Below, piece by piece: positions 8,620-17,342 of a stretch of 64,000 nucleotides of DNA. Source of the DNA: Indolivaga alginatilytica (GTDB taxonomy: Bacteria; Bacteroidota; Bacteroidia; Bacteroidales; Dysgonomonadaceae); NCBI RefSeq assembly GCF_003201355.1, contig NZ_QICL01000004.1, forward strand, positions 1 through 64,000. Reading direction: 5' to 3'. How positions within the stretch are numbered: position 1 is the stretch's first letter; each line of letters begins with the position of its first letter. The position numbers and the translations under genes are program-made. The notes under the pieces were generated by a model that was not told the DNA's origin, ran no database searches, and saw only the letters and a program-made list of their open reading frames with translations.

Positions 8620-9579
8620 ATGAAAAAATATAACATTACTTATCTTTCCCTATTATTACTTTTGGGATTCTGCTTTTTAACATGCAGCAGTGTAAGTAAA
8701 AAGGGCGAGTCTATAAGCGAAGAAAAGAAAGATCGCAAATTTATAATGGCTACCATTCCCGAAAGCCTGACGACCCCATCAGACAGGGCTAATTATCTGG
8801 TAGAGCATTATTGGGATAATTTTGATTTTGCCGATACTGCTTATATTCATCTTCCTAGTATTACAGAGCAAGCCATGGCGGATTATATTGAGATTTTACC
8901 TCATGCCAATAAAGATATTGCTTATAGCTCAATTAAGAATACATTACTGAAAGCCGAGGCAGACACTAGTATGAATGCTTACTTTCTGGAGACATATAAG
9001 AAATACCTCTATGACCCTAATTCTCCAATGAGGAACGAAGAATATTATATTCCTGTTTTGAACTATGTTATAGAATCGTCCAAAACCAATGCAACCGACA
9101 AGGAGCGTGCAGATTTCAGACTAAAGATGATACTTAAAAACAGAATAGGAGATAAGGCTACAGATTTCACATATACTTTAGCATCAGGAAAAACAGGTAC
9201 TCTATACGATATAAGAAGTGAATATACAGTTGTACTTTTTTATAATCCTGACTGCCATGCATGTGCAGAGGTAATTGCAGCTATCAAGAATTCCCCTATT
9301 ATAAGCGATGGATTGGAGAGTAACTATCTATCCATACTTTCTTTTTATCCCGATGCCGACTTAGAAATATGGAAAAAACATCTGAATGATATTCCAACAT
9401 ACTGGATAAATGGTTACGATAAGAATCAAACAGTACAAAATAAAAAGATTTATGATCTGAAAGCAATCCCGACACTTTATCTACTTGATAAGGATAAAAA
9501 AATCATATTAAAAGATGTAGATTTTGTAGTTCTCGAAAAATGGTTATCTGAAAATAAACCAATAGTTATGCTTCGTTAA
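8620..9579 (+). CDS. DUF5106-like lipoprotein with C-terminal thioredoxin-fold domain
   Basis: 319 residues from the ATG at 8620. An upstream in-frame TTG at 8578 would bury the signal sequence behind extra residues, so the later start is preferred. Residues 1-21 are a lipoprotein signal with acceptor Cys22 (FLTC). Residues 50-180 resemble the helical DUF5106 domain found before thioredoxin domains in Bacteroidales. The thioredoxin-like domain runs from about 175 (IGDKATDFTYTLASGK) to the end. Its redox motif CHAC (Cys212, Cys215) follows VLFYNPD, and the cis-Pro segment is AIPTLYLLDKD. It should act as a periplasmic thiol-disulfide protein of the TlpA/ResA type. Its partner is unknown, and no cytochrome-maturation genes are near. 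Confidence 0.82.
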   Translation: MKKYNITYLSLLLLLGFCFLTCSSVSKKGESISEEKKDRKFIMATIPESLTTPSDRANYLVEHYWDNFDFADTAYIHLPSITEQAMADYIEILPHANKDIAYSSIKNTLLKAEADTSMNAYFLETYKKYLYDPNSPMRNEEYYIPVLNYVIESSKTNATDKERADFRLKMILKNRIGDKATDFTYTLASGKTGTLYDIRSEYTVVLFYNPDCHACAEVIAAIKNSPIISDGLESNYLSILSFYPDADLEIWKKHLNDIPTYWINGYDKNQTVQNKKIYDLKAIPTLYLLDKDKKIILKDVDFVVLEKWLSENKPIVMLR

Positions 9580-9676
9580 TTTTCACCAGCCATTAATAGG
9601 GAATCCTTTTGCGACACTCGTTCGTTGTCTCAAAAGCAACAAAATTTTATTCAAATTTAGCATCTCTCCACTTGTC

Positions 9677-9684
9677 TAAATTTG
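9677..9684 (+). promoter_or_regulatory. Candidate -7 promoter element
   Basis: TAAATTTG matches TAnnTTTG and lies about 95 bases before the small gene at 9780. No clear -33 element is seen. The match could be chance in AT-rich DNA. Confidence 0.3.
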
Positions 9685-9779
9685 TTAAATAATTGTTTTT
9701 CTGATTATTATTGAGTATATTCACAGAAATCAAGCCTGAGAAGGTTGTTTTATTTATTTACTTATAAATAGTGGAGAAT

Positions 9780-10025
9780 ATGGAAACTAAAAAAAGAGCA
9801 CCCCAAAAAGGAAAAGAAGGTGCTATTAATCGATCTGAACGAGTGAGAGCAAATGACTTGGTGAGTCAAATGCTGGAAGATCATAAGAAAAGAATAGGTG
9901 AAGTTGTTTGTGTAGTAATTGATAGCAGAACATCAATTGAACTTCCTGCCAGCCTTACGCCGGAAGAGCGAAACGAGCATGTGCAGAATTACATAAAAAA
10001 CATAGGGGTAAAACCCATAAAGTGA
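9780..10025 (+). CDS. Small basic protein of unknown function
   Basis: 81 residues from the ATG at 9780; a GTG nine bases upstream is the alternative start. I do not recognise the family. The first 30 residues are rich in Lys and Arg (TKKRAPQKGKEG, SERVRAND) and look disordered or nucleic-acid binding. Residues 35-81 look folded, with a predicted helix (VSQMLEDHKKR), a strand (VVCVVID) and a second helix in LTPEERNEHVQNYIKN. No signal peptide or membrane segment is present. It is flanked by a candidate promoter and a terminator-like hairpin, so it looks like a self-contained transcription unit. Confidence 0.65.
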   Translation: METKKRAPQKGKEGAINRSERVRANDLVSQMLEDHKKRIGEVVCVVIDSRTSIELPASLTPEERNEHVQNYIKNIGVKPIK

Positions 10026-10057
10026 TCATATAGTGTCACAGATAACAATTCAATTAG

Positions 10058-10097
10058 TCCCGCCACTCTCTTAGAGAGTAGGTGGGATTCTTATTTT
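10058..10097 (+). terminator. Intrinsic terminator after the small gene
   Basis: TCCCGCCACTCTC and GAGAGTAGGTGGGA can pair as an imperfect stem with a bulge and a short TTA loop, followed by TTCTTATTTT. It starts 33 bases after the stop at 10025. Confidence 0.65.
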
Positions 10098-10134
10098 AAT
10101 GCCATTAATACTCTCACCCCATGCCTCTTAAATA

Positions 10135-10165
10135 AAAAAGCTGTTCCTTAAAAGGAACAGCTTTA
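10135..10165. terminator. Intrinsic terminator, shared or minus-strand
   Basis: AAAAGCTGTTCCTT pairs with AAGGAACAGCTTT around a tiny AA loop, with A-rich and T-rich flanks on the two sides. It ends 27 bases before the stop of the minus-strand DUF4136 gene and probably terminates it. Confidence 0.8.
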
Positions 10166-10191
10166 TATATAGACTATAAAATTATAAATAC

Positions 10192-10833
10192 TTATTTAGT
10201 TTTCACTGTTGTGTTTACGATAGTTGCAGGAGGAAAACTCACAAACATTTTTGATACATATTTTGCAATTTTTTCATCTGCATCGCGTCCAAAGTTTTTA
10301 TCTACATCGCGGTTACCTGCTGCATGCCAAACAAGAGTATTAGTTCTTGCATCAATCAAGTCAATCAATAACGATCCTTTATGATAAATATCCACATTGT
10401 GTTGAGTACGAGCTACGCTGGAACCGGTCATCATCATAGGACCTCCCCACATATAAGGACGGTGAAAACCACCCATTCCCATACCACCCATACCCATACC
10501 ACCCATTCCCATACCCATTCCGGTAGTCATAGTAGTACTTGAATGTGATTCTCTTGATTCAACAAATGCCAAACCGTTTACCCATAGATCAGGAGTAGCA
10601 GATTCTGTTAAGCCACGTTCTATCAAAGCAGTTTTTATAGCCGCATAGATACGATTTCTATTTAGTTCGCTGATAGTCTGAGCCTCGGCATCTAATTTAT
10701 AAATACCAAACGTTTTATACTTCGAAAAGTCAACGCTGCGATCATAGTCTGTAGATACGGTCAACGACGATTTACATGATGCAAACATCAAGGCGCTAAA
10801 TAGCACTAGCGAAAAAAGTCTTAAAGTTCTCAT
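10192..10833 (-). CDS. DUF4136 domain lipoprotein
   Basis: A 213-residue outer-membrane-type lipoprotein of unknown function. Signal peptide with lipobox FASC and lipidated Cys20. The DUF4136 fold covers most of the rest: DYDRSVDFSKYKTFGIY near 28-45, IYAAIKTALIERGL near 63-77, DLWVNGLAF near 82, and the C-terminal LIDLIDARTNTLVWHAAGNR with a final helix. A Met/Gly-rich stretch (GMGMGMGGMGMGG, about 103-121) interrupts the domain. Such loops occur in this family and may be simple expansion rather than a metal site. A clear terminator lies just downstream. It is transcribed alone, and the context gives no functional hint. Confidence 0.85.
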   Translation of the reverse strand: MRTLRLFSLVLFSALMFASCKSSLTVSTDYDRSVDFSKYKTFGIYKLDAEAQTISELNRNRIYAAIKTALIERGLTESATPDLWVNGLAFVESRESHSSTTMTTGMGMGMGGMGMGGMGMGGFHRPYMWGGPMMMTGSSVARTQHNVDIYHKGSLLIDLIDARTNTLVWHAAGNRDVDKNFGRDADEKIAKYVSKMFVSFPPATIVNTTVKTK

Positions 10834-11143
10834 AATTTTACTATTTTATTTTTGTACATCCAACTCCAAATTAAGCTTCCGTCTTATGTTAACAAGAAAT
10901 AGCCGTATATTGTTTATAATTTACACTTTTCGAATTAGCCTAGACCGAATACTCATTTTATTTCACTTTCTATAACATTGTTTTTATGAATAATGTTCAC
11001 TCATTTTTTTGCAATTATATAAATTGGAACTAAATTCTTAAAAGACTTTTTTCGCCCTGCTTATATTGTTGACAAAGGATTACTTCCCCGCTCTACTCTC
11101 ACCTATTATATAAGAGAGAAACTTGAATGTCACCAATTCCTCC
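10834..11143. other. Intergenic region without recognised features
   Basis: 310 bases of AT-rich DNA between two minus-strand units. It should contain the promoter of the DUF4136 gene, but I find no exact TAnnTTTG element on the minus strand. Only a weak 5-bp CTCTC/GAGAG pairing lies behind the VOC gene at 11144. Confidence 0.5.
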
Positions 11144-11617
11144 TTAAACCTGCTTTAATTTATCAATATCCATTTTTTTCATTTGCATAAATGCATTCAT
11201 TACTTTTCCCGCTTTTGAAGCATCTTTCATTAGCTCGGGAAGGATGGATGGAACTATTTGCCACGAGAGCCCATACTTATCCTTCAACCACCCGCATTGA
11301 ACCTCCTCTCCTCCATCACTGGTAAGTTTGTCCCAGTAATAATCTATTTCTGCCTGACTATCACAAAATACTTGCAGTGAAATAGATTCATTAAACTTAA
11401 AAACAGGACCACCATTCATGGCACTAAAAGATTGTCCGTTAATCTGAAATTCTACAACCATTACTGTTCCCTCGGGCTGATTATGAATTTCAAAACCTTC
11501 TTTACCATAATAACTTATGCCTTCGATCTTTGAATCCTTAAAAATAGAAGTGTAAAAAAGGGCTGCTTCTTCGGCTTGATTATCAAACCAAAGACATGGA
11601 ATAATTTTATTGGTCAT
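11144..11617 (-). CDS. VOC-fold protein, PhnB/3-demethylubiquinone methyltransferase-like
   Basis: 157 residues of the glyoxalase/bleomycin-resistance (VOC) superfamily, PhnB-like branch. The N-terminal pattern IIPCLWFDNQAEEAALFYTSIF is typical, and the C-terminal CGWLKDKYGLSWQIVPSILPEL is a hallmark of the group once annotated as 3-demethylubiquinone-9 3-methyltransferase. These proteins are not methyltransferases, and their substrates are mostly unknown. It is the last gene of a five-gene minus-strand run. Its start overlaps the stop of the preceding SRPBCC gene by four bases, indicating translational coupling. Confidence 0.85.
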   Translation of the reverse strand: MTNKIIPCLWFDNQAEEAALFYTSIFKDSKIEGISYYGKEGFEIHNQPEGTVMVVEFQINGQSFSAMNGGPVFKFNESISLQVFCDSQAEIDYYWDKLTSDGGEEVQCGWLKDKYGLSWQIVPSILPELMKDASKAGKVMNAFMQMKKMDIDKLKQV

Positions 11618-12051
11618 TTTTCAGAAGATTGATGTTCTACATAATTTCTAAAACGCTCTAAAATAGCCTGCCAGCCGTCTCGCTGCATATCTATAAGGTT
11701 AAGCGTTTCGGCATCGAACGATTCGATAACTTCGGTCTGTTTATCATCTATTACCGAAAAGGTTACAGTAGCTGCTCGTCCATCGTCCATCGTATAGCTG
11801 ATTTGTTTATGATCAGTAATACTGTCATAGACACCTCCGAAATCAAATCCCATACTTCCATCTTTAGCTTCCATCCGATAACTGAATTTACGACCTACAT
11901 GAAAATCATTTTCGGCTTTCGTTGTATGCCAATCGTCAGAAGCACTATTCCATTTAATGATATCAGCCGGAGTTATCCAACATTTCCAGACAGTATCTAT
12001 TGATGCATTAACTTGTGTCTGCACCGTAATCACTACCTTATCTTGTGCCAT
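11614..12051 (-). CDS. SRPBCC/AHSA1-family protein
   Basis: 145 residues with the START/Bet v1-like ligand-binding fold of the AHSA1 (activator of Hsp90 ATPase homologue 1) C-terminal family. VQTQVNASIDTVWKCWITPADIIKWNSASDDWHTT is the characteristic first helix-strand region, split here by normal family variation. ISYTMDDGRAATVTFSVI and the final amphipathic helix (GWQAILERFRNYVE) complete the fold. The ligand is unknown. It is co-transcribed with VOC proteins, an association seen in many Bacteroidota clusters. It starts 36 bases after the upstream VOC gene and overlaps the downstream one by four bases. Confidence 0.85.
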   Translation of the reverse strand: MAQDKVVITVQTQVNASIDTVWKCWITPADIIKWNSASDDWHTTKAENDFHVGRKFSYRMEAKDGSMGFDFGGVYDSITDHKQISYTMDDGRAATVTFSVIDDKQTEVIESFDAETLNLIDMQRDGWQAILERFRNYVEHQSSEK

Positions 12052-12087
12052 ACTTTAAGTAATTTAGAAGATTAGTGACCAAAAATA

Positions 12088-12477
12088 CTATGCTAATGAA
12101 TGAAGTCCTATACAATTACCTTCGGTATCCTCAACCAGAGAAATAAATCCATAATCACCAATAGAAAATTTAGGCTTTAAGATTTTACCTCCTGCTGATT
12201 CAACTCTGTTTTGCTCTACTTCACAATTATCACACGAGAAATATACAATAGTACTATTTCCTCCGGGCTCAACTCCTCTCATCTCAACTAAAGCCCCCGA
12301 AGAATTCGGAGCATCATCCAACATCGGAAAAACTACCATTTTCATATCATCCAAATCTTCCGACATTGGGAGATCAAACATTTCTCTGTCGAGAACCGTT
12401 TCATAAAAACGTCTGGCACGATCTATATTCTCAACATAAATCTCAAACCAACCTACAGGATTTATAGTCTTTTCCAT
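12088..12477 (-). CDS. VOC-fold (glyoxalase-like) protein
   Basis: 129 residues of the glyoxalase/dioxygenase superfamily. The start INPVGWFEIYVENIDRARRFYETVL is the standard first beta-alpha unit, where family members often bring a metal ligand; here the equivalent residue is Glu in FEIYV. A second module begins at STIVYFSCDN and ends in the typical GFISLVEDTEGNCIGLHS. Function and substrate are unknown; relatives are annotated as lactoylglutathione lyase-like. It follows the 12479 gene with a single base between stop and start, so the two are surely co-transcribed. Confidence 0.85.
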   Translation of the reverse strand: MEKTINPVGWFEIYVENIDRARRFYETVLDREMFDLPMSEDLDDMKMVVFPMLDDAPNSSGALVEMRGVEPGGNSTIVYFSCDNCEVEQNRVESAGGKILKPKFSIGDYGFISLVEDTEGNCIGLHSLA

Positions 12478-12478
12478 T

Positions 12479-12931
12479 TTAGTGACATTCTCCGGGATTT
12501 AAATCAACATTAATCATCCAGTTTATTCCGAATTTATCGGTAAACATTCCAAAGTATGCATTCCAAAAAGTAACTTCCATGGGCATAGTTACAGTTCCAC
12601 CTGCAGATAATCCGGCAAATATTTTATCGCCTTCTTCTTTTGTATCAATCTGAATAGAAAGGGAAATATTATTTCCTACAACTAAGTCGGGACCGCCGCA
12701 ACCTCCCTCCATATTATCACTTCCGAAAAGCATAAATTGACCATTTACAGGTAATGCCACATGCATTATCTTATTTGCAAATGATTCAGGAAAACTTATT
12801 CCCTCCTGAGGTGGCATTTCTCCAAAACGAGAAATATGTACGAAGTCACCTCCAAATACTGATTTATAAAAATTGAAAGCCTCTTCACAATAACCATTAA
12901 AGGTTAGATATGGCTGAATTGCTGTTGTCAT
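12479..12931 (-). CDS. VOC-fold protein, PhnB/YjdN-like
   Basis: 150 residues of the PhnB-like VOC group. AIQPYLTFNGYCEEAFNFYKSVFGG near the start, the mid segment HVALPVNGQFMLFGSDNM and the ending EVTFWNAYFGMFTDKFGINWMINVD are close to the usual consensus. Members form dimers and mostly lack a known substrate. A related but distinct homologue lies at 37306-37731 in this window. It is the second gene of the five-gene cluster, 27 bases after the first. Confidence 0.88.
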   Translation of the reverse strand: MTTAIQPYLTFNGYCEEAFNFYKSVFGGDFVHISRFGEMPPQEGISFPESFANKIMHVALPVNGQFMLFGSDNMEGGCGGPDLVVGNNISLSIQIDTKEEGDKIFAGLSAGGTVTMPMEVTFWNAYFGMFTDKFGINWMINVDLNPGECH

Positions 12932-12958
12932 GGGATTTAATTTTTTAATGGTAAATAA

Positions 12959-13387
12959 TTATTTTGCTAAAAACTGTTTTAATTCCGTTCCTAATATTTC
13001 TCTCCACCCTGCTAAGTAATTTTCTCTTTTAAAATCGGGACCACCATCAGAGAAAGTATCAACACCTTCGTGAGTCAAAGTCACTTTCGTATAATCCCTC
13101 ACAGGTTCAAGCGTCCATGTTACAATAGACTCACCTTTACTCTGGTCGGGATGTGTCCATGTATGTTGAAACTTCTTATTAGGAACAATTTCGGTTATAA
13201 CACAACGATGACGATATAACCTTTCCTCATCAGATACACTAAAATTAAAAACTGCTCCTTCTTCCAGAACAAAGTCTTCAATCGTAAAATACCATTCTTT
13301 CATTTGTTCTTTATCTGTTATAGCCTGCCAGACCTTTGAAAGGGGAGCCGGATATATCTCTTCTACAATAATTGCTGAATCTTCCAT
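12959..13387 (-). CDS. SRPBCC/AHSA1-family protein, first gene of cluster
   Basis: 142 residues with the AHSA1-type START fold. VEEIYPAPLSKVWQAITDKEQMKEWYF is the conserved N-terminal helix pair, FNFSVSDEERLYRHRCVITEIVPNKKFQHTW covers the sheet, and GWREILGTELKQFL is the C-terminal helix. It is a paralogue of the 11614 protein. As the first gene of the run, its promoter should lie in the 13388-13600 region on the minus strand, where I cannot point to a convincing element. Confidence 0.85.
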   Translation of the reverse strand: MEDSAIIVEEIYPAPLSKVWQAITDKEQMKEWYFTIEDFVLEEGAVFNFSVSDEERLYRHRCVITEIVPNKKFQHTWTHPDQSKGESIVTWTLEPVRDYTKVTLTHEGVDTFSDGGPDFKRENYLAGWREILGTELKQFLAK

Positions 13388-13592
13388 AATGCATTATTAT
13401 TTTAATCATCTTTTAATGAGGTTATTTAACCTCATCTACTTAAAACAGAATAGTATAAAGTTTTGTTTATTCAGAAAAAATAATTGCACGTGAATAAAAC
13501 GTTAAATTACATTTTTTAGCATATGTTGTAAAACACAAGATGAATGTCAACAAAATACAATAAAAAATTATTTTTATATTAAAATATTTTAA

Positions 13593-13600
13593 CATATTTG
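13593..13600 (+). promoter_or_regulatory. Possible -7 promoter element of the susC leader
   Basis: CATATTTG differs from TAnnTTTG only at the first base. It lies about 100 bases before the AG tract. It is the only near-match I see on the plus strand before susC, although no -33 element supports it. Confidence 0.3.
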
Positions 13601-13702
13601 TCTTAAACCTAAAAGATACGATGAAACACAATTCAAACCTACAAATCATTACAGGGAATCTGAAATTTAACATTCCAGATTTGTTGGTTTGCTCTAAAAT
13701 AT

Positions 13703-13765
<63 letters not shown>

Positions 13766-13962
13766 GTAAATCAATAAAATACCAAACTTCTAAGTATTAC
13801 TTACTTTATTATTCTTTGATAATAAAGCAAAAAAATCTATTAAAACAAGTCCTATTCATTTATATAATCACGTGTATATGTCTATTAGATATATACATGA
13901 TTTTATGTGTTCATCCTCACGCAAACGTTATTAGTTCCTTTTATATTCAATCTATTCCCGTA

Positions 13963-14004
13963 GTAACCTTTGCTTTACTGATTTTATTAGTGAAGCGAAG
14001 GTTA
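13963..14004 (+). terminator. Strong terminator-like hairpin upstream of susC
   Basis: TAACCTTTGCTTTACT pairs over 16 positions with AGTGAAGCGAAGGTTA, allowing two G-U pairs, around a 9-base AT loop, and is followed by TTTTATT. It ends 83 bases before the susC ATG. It may end a leader transcript coming through the AG tract and so act as an attenuator for susCD. Confidence 0.75.
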
Positions 14005-14087
14005 TTTTATTAGAAACAAATCATTCTTAGGTCATCCACCATGACAATATACTCCTCAATTTACAAACTAATAAATCTAAATTAATT

Positions 14088-17000
14088 ATGCAAAATCAAT
14101 CTACAAAAAAAGGTCGGCGAAAACTTCTGACCAGATTTGCTTGCTTAATGTTTATGATATTCACAGGAATATCCGCACAAGCTCAAATTGCTTTAACAGG
14201 AACAGTAGTAGACGAGAACAATGAGCCAATGATAGGTATTGGTATAGTCGTAAAAAATTCTACGATAGGGACAGCTACAGATATAGATGGGAAATTTTCC
14301 ATAACAGTTCCTAACACAAACTCTGTATTGAACTTCTCTTTTATCGGATATAAAAGCCAAGAGATAACTGTTGGATCACAGAGAAAAATAAATGTAGTTC
14401 TAAAGGAAGATCTACAGTTATTGGACGAAGTTGTAGTAGTGGGTTACGGCACACAGAAGAAAGCAAACCTGACAGGAGCGGTAGCACAAGTTAGTGGAGA
14501 GGTGCTCGAAAATCGTCCTATAGTGAGCGTTGGACAAGGTTTACAAGGTGTTATCCCCAATTTAAATGTGAATATCAGATCCGGAGCACCGGGACAATCT
14601 TCAAGCTTTAATGTACGGGGAAATACATCTTTAAACGGGGGAAGTCCTTTGGTTCTTGTTGATAATGTACAAATGGATCTCGATCTTATAAATCCTGAGG
14701 ATATTGCGTCTATCTCTGTATTGAAGGATGCGGCATCTGCATCTATTTACGGAGCCCGTGCAGCCTATGGCGTAATTTTGGTTACTACAAAAAATGGGAA
14801 AAGAGATCAAAAGCCCCAAGTTTCATTCAATACACAAGGTTATTGGCAAAGTCCGGCAAAGAAGATTGAGACTATAAACTCTATGGAATATTTGAAAATG
14901 ATAGACATCGCCTACCAGAACGGAGGAGGTAGTGGACATTATTTCAATCCTGCAATATATGAGCATGCTGAAAAATATTATAACGACCCGAAGAATAATT
15001 CTCCCGTTTTTTATGATCCTGAAATAAATCCCAATAAGTATCAGTATGCCGGAAATACAAATTGGTGGAATGAAATCTATAAAAGTTCCAGTTTTTCCCA
15101 ACAGTACAATATTGGAATTACGGGAGGTAGCAAAAACTCGACTTATTACACATCAGTTGGTTACAACAATGTTAATGGTTTGTTGAAGGAGGCTAACGAT
15201 AATTATCAAAGGTTCAATATCAACACAAATGTGTCGTCCGACATTGCCAAGTGGCTTAATGTTTCGGGAAAGGTGATGTATAATCATTCAAAGGAAGTTC
15301 ACCCTTCAGGGGGTACATCAGCTGCAAATTCAACTGCATATGCAGGTATCAGTAATTATAGCGGTTATCTGAAAAACGATCTTAGCCCTCTGATGCCCGT
15401 AAGACACCCTAATGGCAATTTTGCAGGGCAGGGAAGTTATACGAATCCGATAGCTATCCAGTCTCAGGGCGGTAACAGCAATATCAGGGTAAACGATTTA
15501 TGGACAACTGCGGCTGTTAAAATCACTCCATTAGAAGGATTGGTTGTAAATGGCGATTATACGTTTAATGTATATAACAGGGGACAGAAAACACATGTAA
15601 GAAAATTCCTCGATTACACGGCAGTTCCCGGAACCGAGAATTATTATCCATGGACTAATCCCAATAGTGTAGTCATGGCTAATGATGAAGATTATTATAC
15701 TGCCCTGAATGCTTTTGCCGAATATACGAAGACATTCAAAGAAGACCATAATTTTAAAATAATGGGAGGTTACAATCAGGAATACAAACACAACAGATAT
15801 TTCTATGCAGCACGCAAAGATCTTATTGACAACAATAATCCTTCGATAAATCTGGCTACAGGAGAACGCTTGGTTAACGGAAACGAAAGCCATTGGTCTG
15901 TGAATGGAGTATTTATGCGTTTAAACTATAATTACAGACAAAAGTATCTGCTGGAATTGAACGGTCGTTACGATGGCTCTTCTAAATTTCCGAAGGATAA
16001 CAGGTATGCTTTCTTCCCCTCCGTATCGGGAGCATGGCGAATCTCTGAAGAAACATTCTGGACTCCAATGAAAACATGGTGGGACGATATGAAAATCCGT
16101 GCCTCATACGGTTCGCTCGGTAATCAAACAGTGGACGGTTTAGAAATGGGTAATTTCCCCTATCTGCCCTCTTATTCAGTAAATACCGCCATGGCATATC
16201 TATTAAATGGGGATACTCCCGTAGCAATAGGTCCTTCGAGATTAGTAAGTCCGTTTTTCACGTGGGAAACTGTAAATCAAGTCAATCTGGGGATCGACGC
16301 TACTTTCCTGAAAAATCGACTCACAGCATCCTTCGATGTATATAGGCGTGACACTAAAGATATGCTGACCTCGGGACAGGCATTACCTGCCGTACTTGGA
16401 GCCAGTGTAACCAAGCAAAATGCTGCCGATATGAAAACAACGGGATTTGAACTGTCTTTGGCATGGAATCAGGTACTACCAAATGGTCTCCGGTATTGGG
16501 TGAGAGGGGTGCTTGCCGACTATCAGTCTGAGATAACCAGATTCATAAATCCGACAGGTGATCTTGGGCAGTATTATGTAGGACAAAAATTAGGTGAAAT
16601 ATGGGGGTATCGGTCTAACGGACTTTTCCAATCTGACGAAGAAGTAAAGAACAGTCCGTCTCAAAGCGCACTTTGGGGTGGTAACTGGGGAGCCGGTGAC
16701 GTAAAATATTTAAATCTTGATGGTGATGACAAAATCTCCTGGGGCGATAACACATTGGATAATCCGGGAGACAAAACAATTATCGGAAACAATACTCCAC
16801 GATATAGCTTTGGTTTTACAGCAGGATTCGAATATAAAGGTTTCGATTTCGAAATGTTCTGGCAAGGGGTCGGCAAAAGAGATTATGCCACAAGCGGTGT
16901 ACATTTCTGGGGCTTCACCTCCGAGTGGGACGTTCCGTTGAAAGAATCACTCGATTATTGGACAGCAGACAATCCAGGAGCATACTTTGCCCGCCCGAAC

Positions 17001-17264
17001 TGGAATAATGGAGGTAACAGAGAGATTTCCGACCGATATATACAAAATGCAGCCTATGCACGCCTTAAAAATTTAACTGTAGGATATACTTTACCGAGAG
17101 CAACAATCAACAAGATGGGTATTTCCAAGTTAAGACTATTCCTTGTAGGAGAGAATCTACTCACTTTTACCAATCTGATCAAATCTTTTGACCCTGAAAC
17201 AATAGACAATATGGCTTATCCGATTATGAGAAAGTACTCGATAGGTCTTAATCTTACATTCTGA
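14088..17264 (+). CDS. susC: SusC-like TonB-dependent outer-membrane receptor
   Basis: A 1058-residue outer-membrane transporter that imports oligosaccharides or other large nutrients using TonB-ExbBD energy. Signal peptide at about 1-33 (ends SAQAQ). A carboxypeptidase-D regulatory-like domain (about 35-115, GTVVDENNEPMIGIGIVVK) is typical of SusC. The plug (about 118-235) starts at DEVVVVGYGTQKKANLTGAV and includes SVLKDAASASIYGARAAYGV. The beta-barrel ends in the terminal aromatic residue (SIGLNLTF). The N-terminal extension is too short for a FecR-interacting signalling domain, which fits the absence of sigma/anti-sigma genes. susD follows by 78 bases. The substrate cannot be told from sequence alone. 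Confidence 0.96.
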   Translation: MQNQSTKKGRRKLLTRFACLMFMIFTGISAQAQIALTGTVVDENNEPMIGIGIVVKNSTIGTATDIDGKFSITVPNTNSVLNFSFIGYKSQEITVGSQRKINVVLKEDLQLLDEVVVVGYGTQKKANLTGAVAQVSGEVLENRPIVSVGQGLQGVIPNLNVNIRSGAPGQSSSFNVRGNTSLNGGSPLVLVDNVQMDLDLINPEDIASISVLKDAASASIYGARAAYGVILVTTKNGKRDQKPQVSFNTQGYWQSPAKKIETINSMEYLKMIDIAYQNGGGSGHYFNPAIYEHAEKYYNDPKNNSPVFYDPEINPNKYQYAGNTNWWNEIYKSSSFSQQYNIGITGGSKNSTYYTSVGYNNVNGLLKEANDNYQRFNINTNVSSDIAKWLNVSGKVMYNHSKEVHPSGGTSAANSTAYAGISNYSGYLKNDLSPLMPVRHPNGNFAGQGSYTNPIAIQSQGGNSNIRVNDLWTTAAVKITPLEGLVVNGDYTFNVYNRGQKTHVRKFLDYTAVPGTENYYPWTNPNSVVMANDEDYYTALNAFAEYTKTFKEDHNFKIMGGYNQEYKHNRYFYAARKDLIDNNNPSINLATGERLVNGNESHWSVNGVFMRLNYNYRQKYLLELNGRYDGSSKFPKDNRYAFFPSVSGAWRISEETFWTPMKTWWDDMKIRASYGSLGNQTVDGLEMGNFPYLPSYSVNTAMAYLLNGDTPVAIGPSRLVSPFFTWETVNQVNLGIDATFLKNRLTASFDVYRRDTKDMLTSGQALPAVLGASVTKQNAADMKTTGFELSLAWNQVLPNGLRYWVRGVLADYQSEITRFINPTGDLGQYYVGQKLGEIWGYRSNGLFQSDEEVKNSPSQSALWGGNWGAGDVKYLNLDGDDKISWGDNTLDNPGDKTIIGNNTPRYSFGFTAGFEYKGFDFEMFWQGVGKRDYATSGVHFWGFTSEWDVPLKESLDYWTADNPGAYFARPNWNNGGNREISDRYIQNAAYARLKNLTVGYTLPRATINKMGISKLRLFLVGENLLTFTNLIKSFDPETIDNMAYPIMRKYSIGLNLTF

Positions 17265-17342
17265 TGAAATCAATGTCTTTTAGAATTGAATCGTATAGCA
17301 ATATACATTTTCAAATTGCAAACCTTAAAATTCAGTAGAGTT

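Noticed and set aside
17286-17342. Longer SusD start
   Set aside because: It begins with TTG and would place 19 residues before a normal lipoprotein signal; the ATG at 17343 is better.
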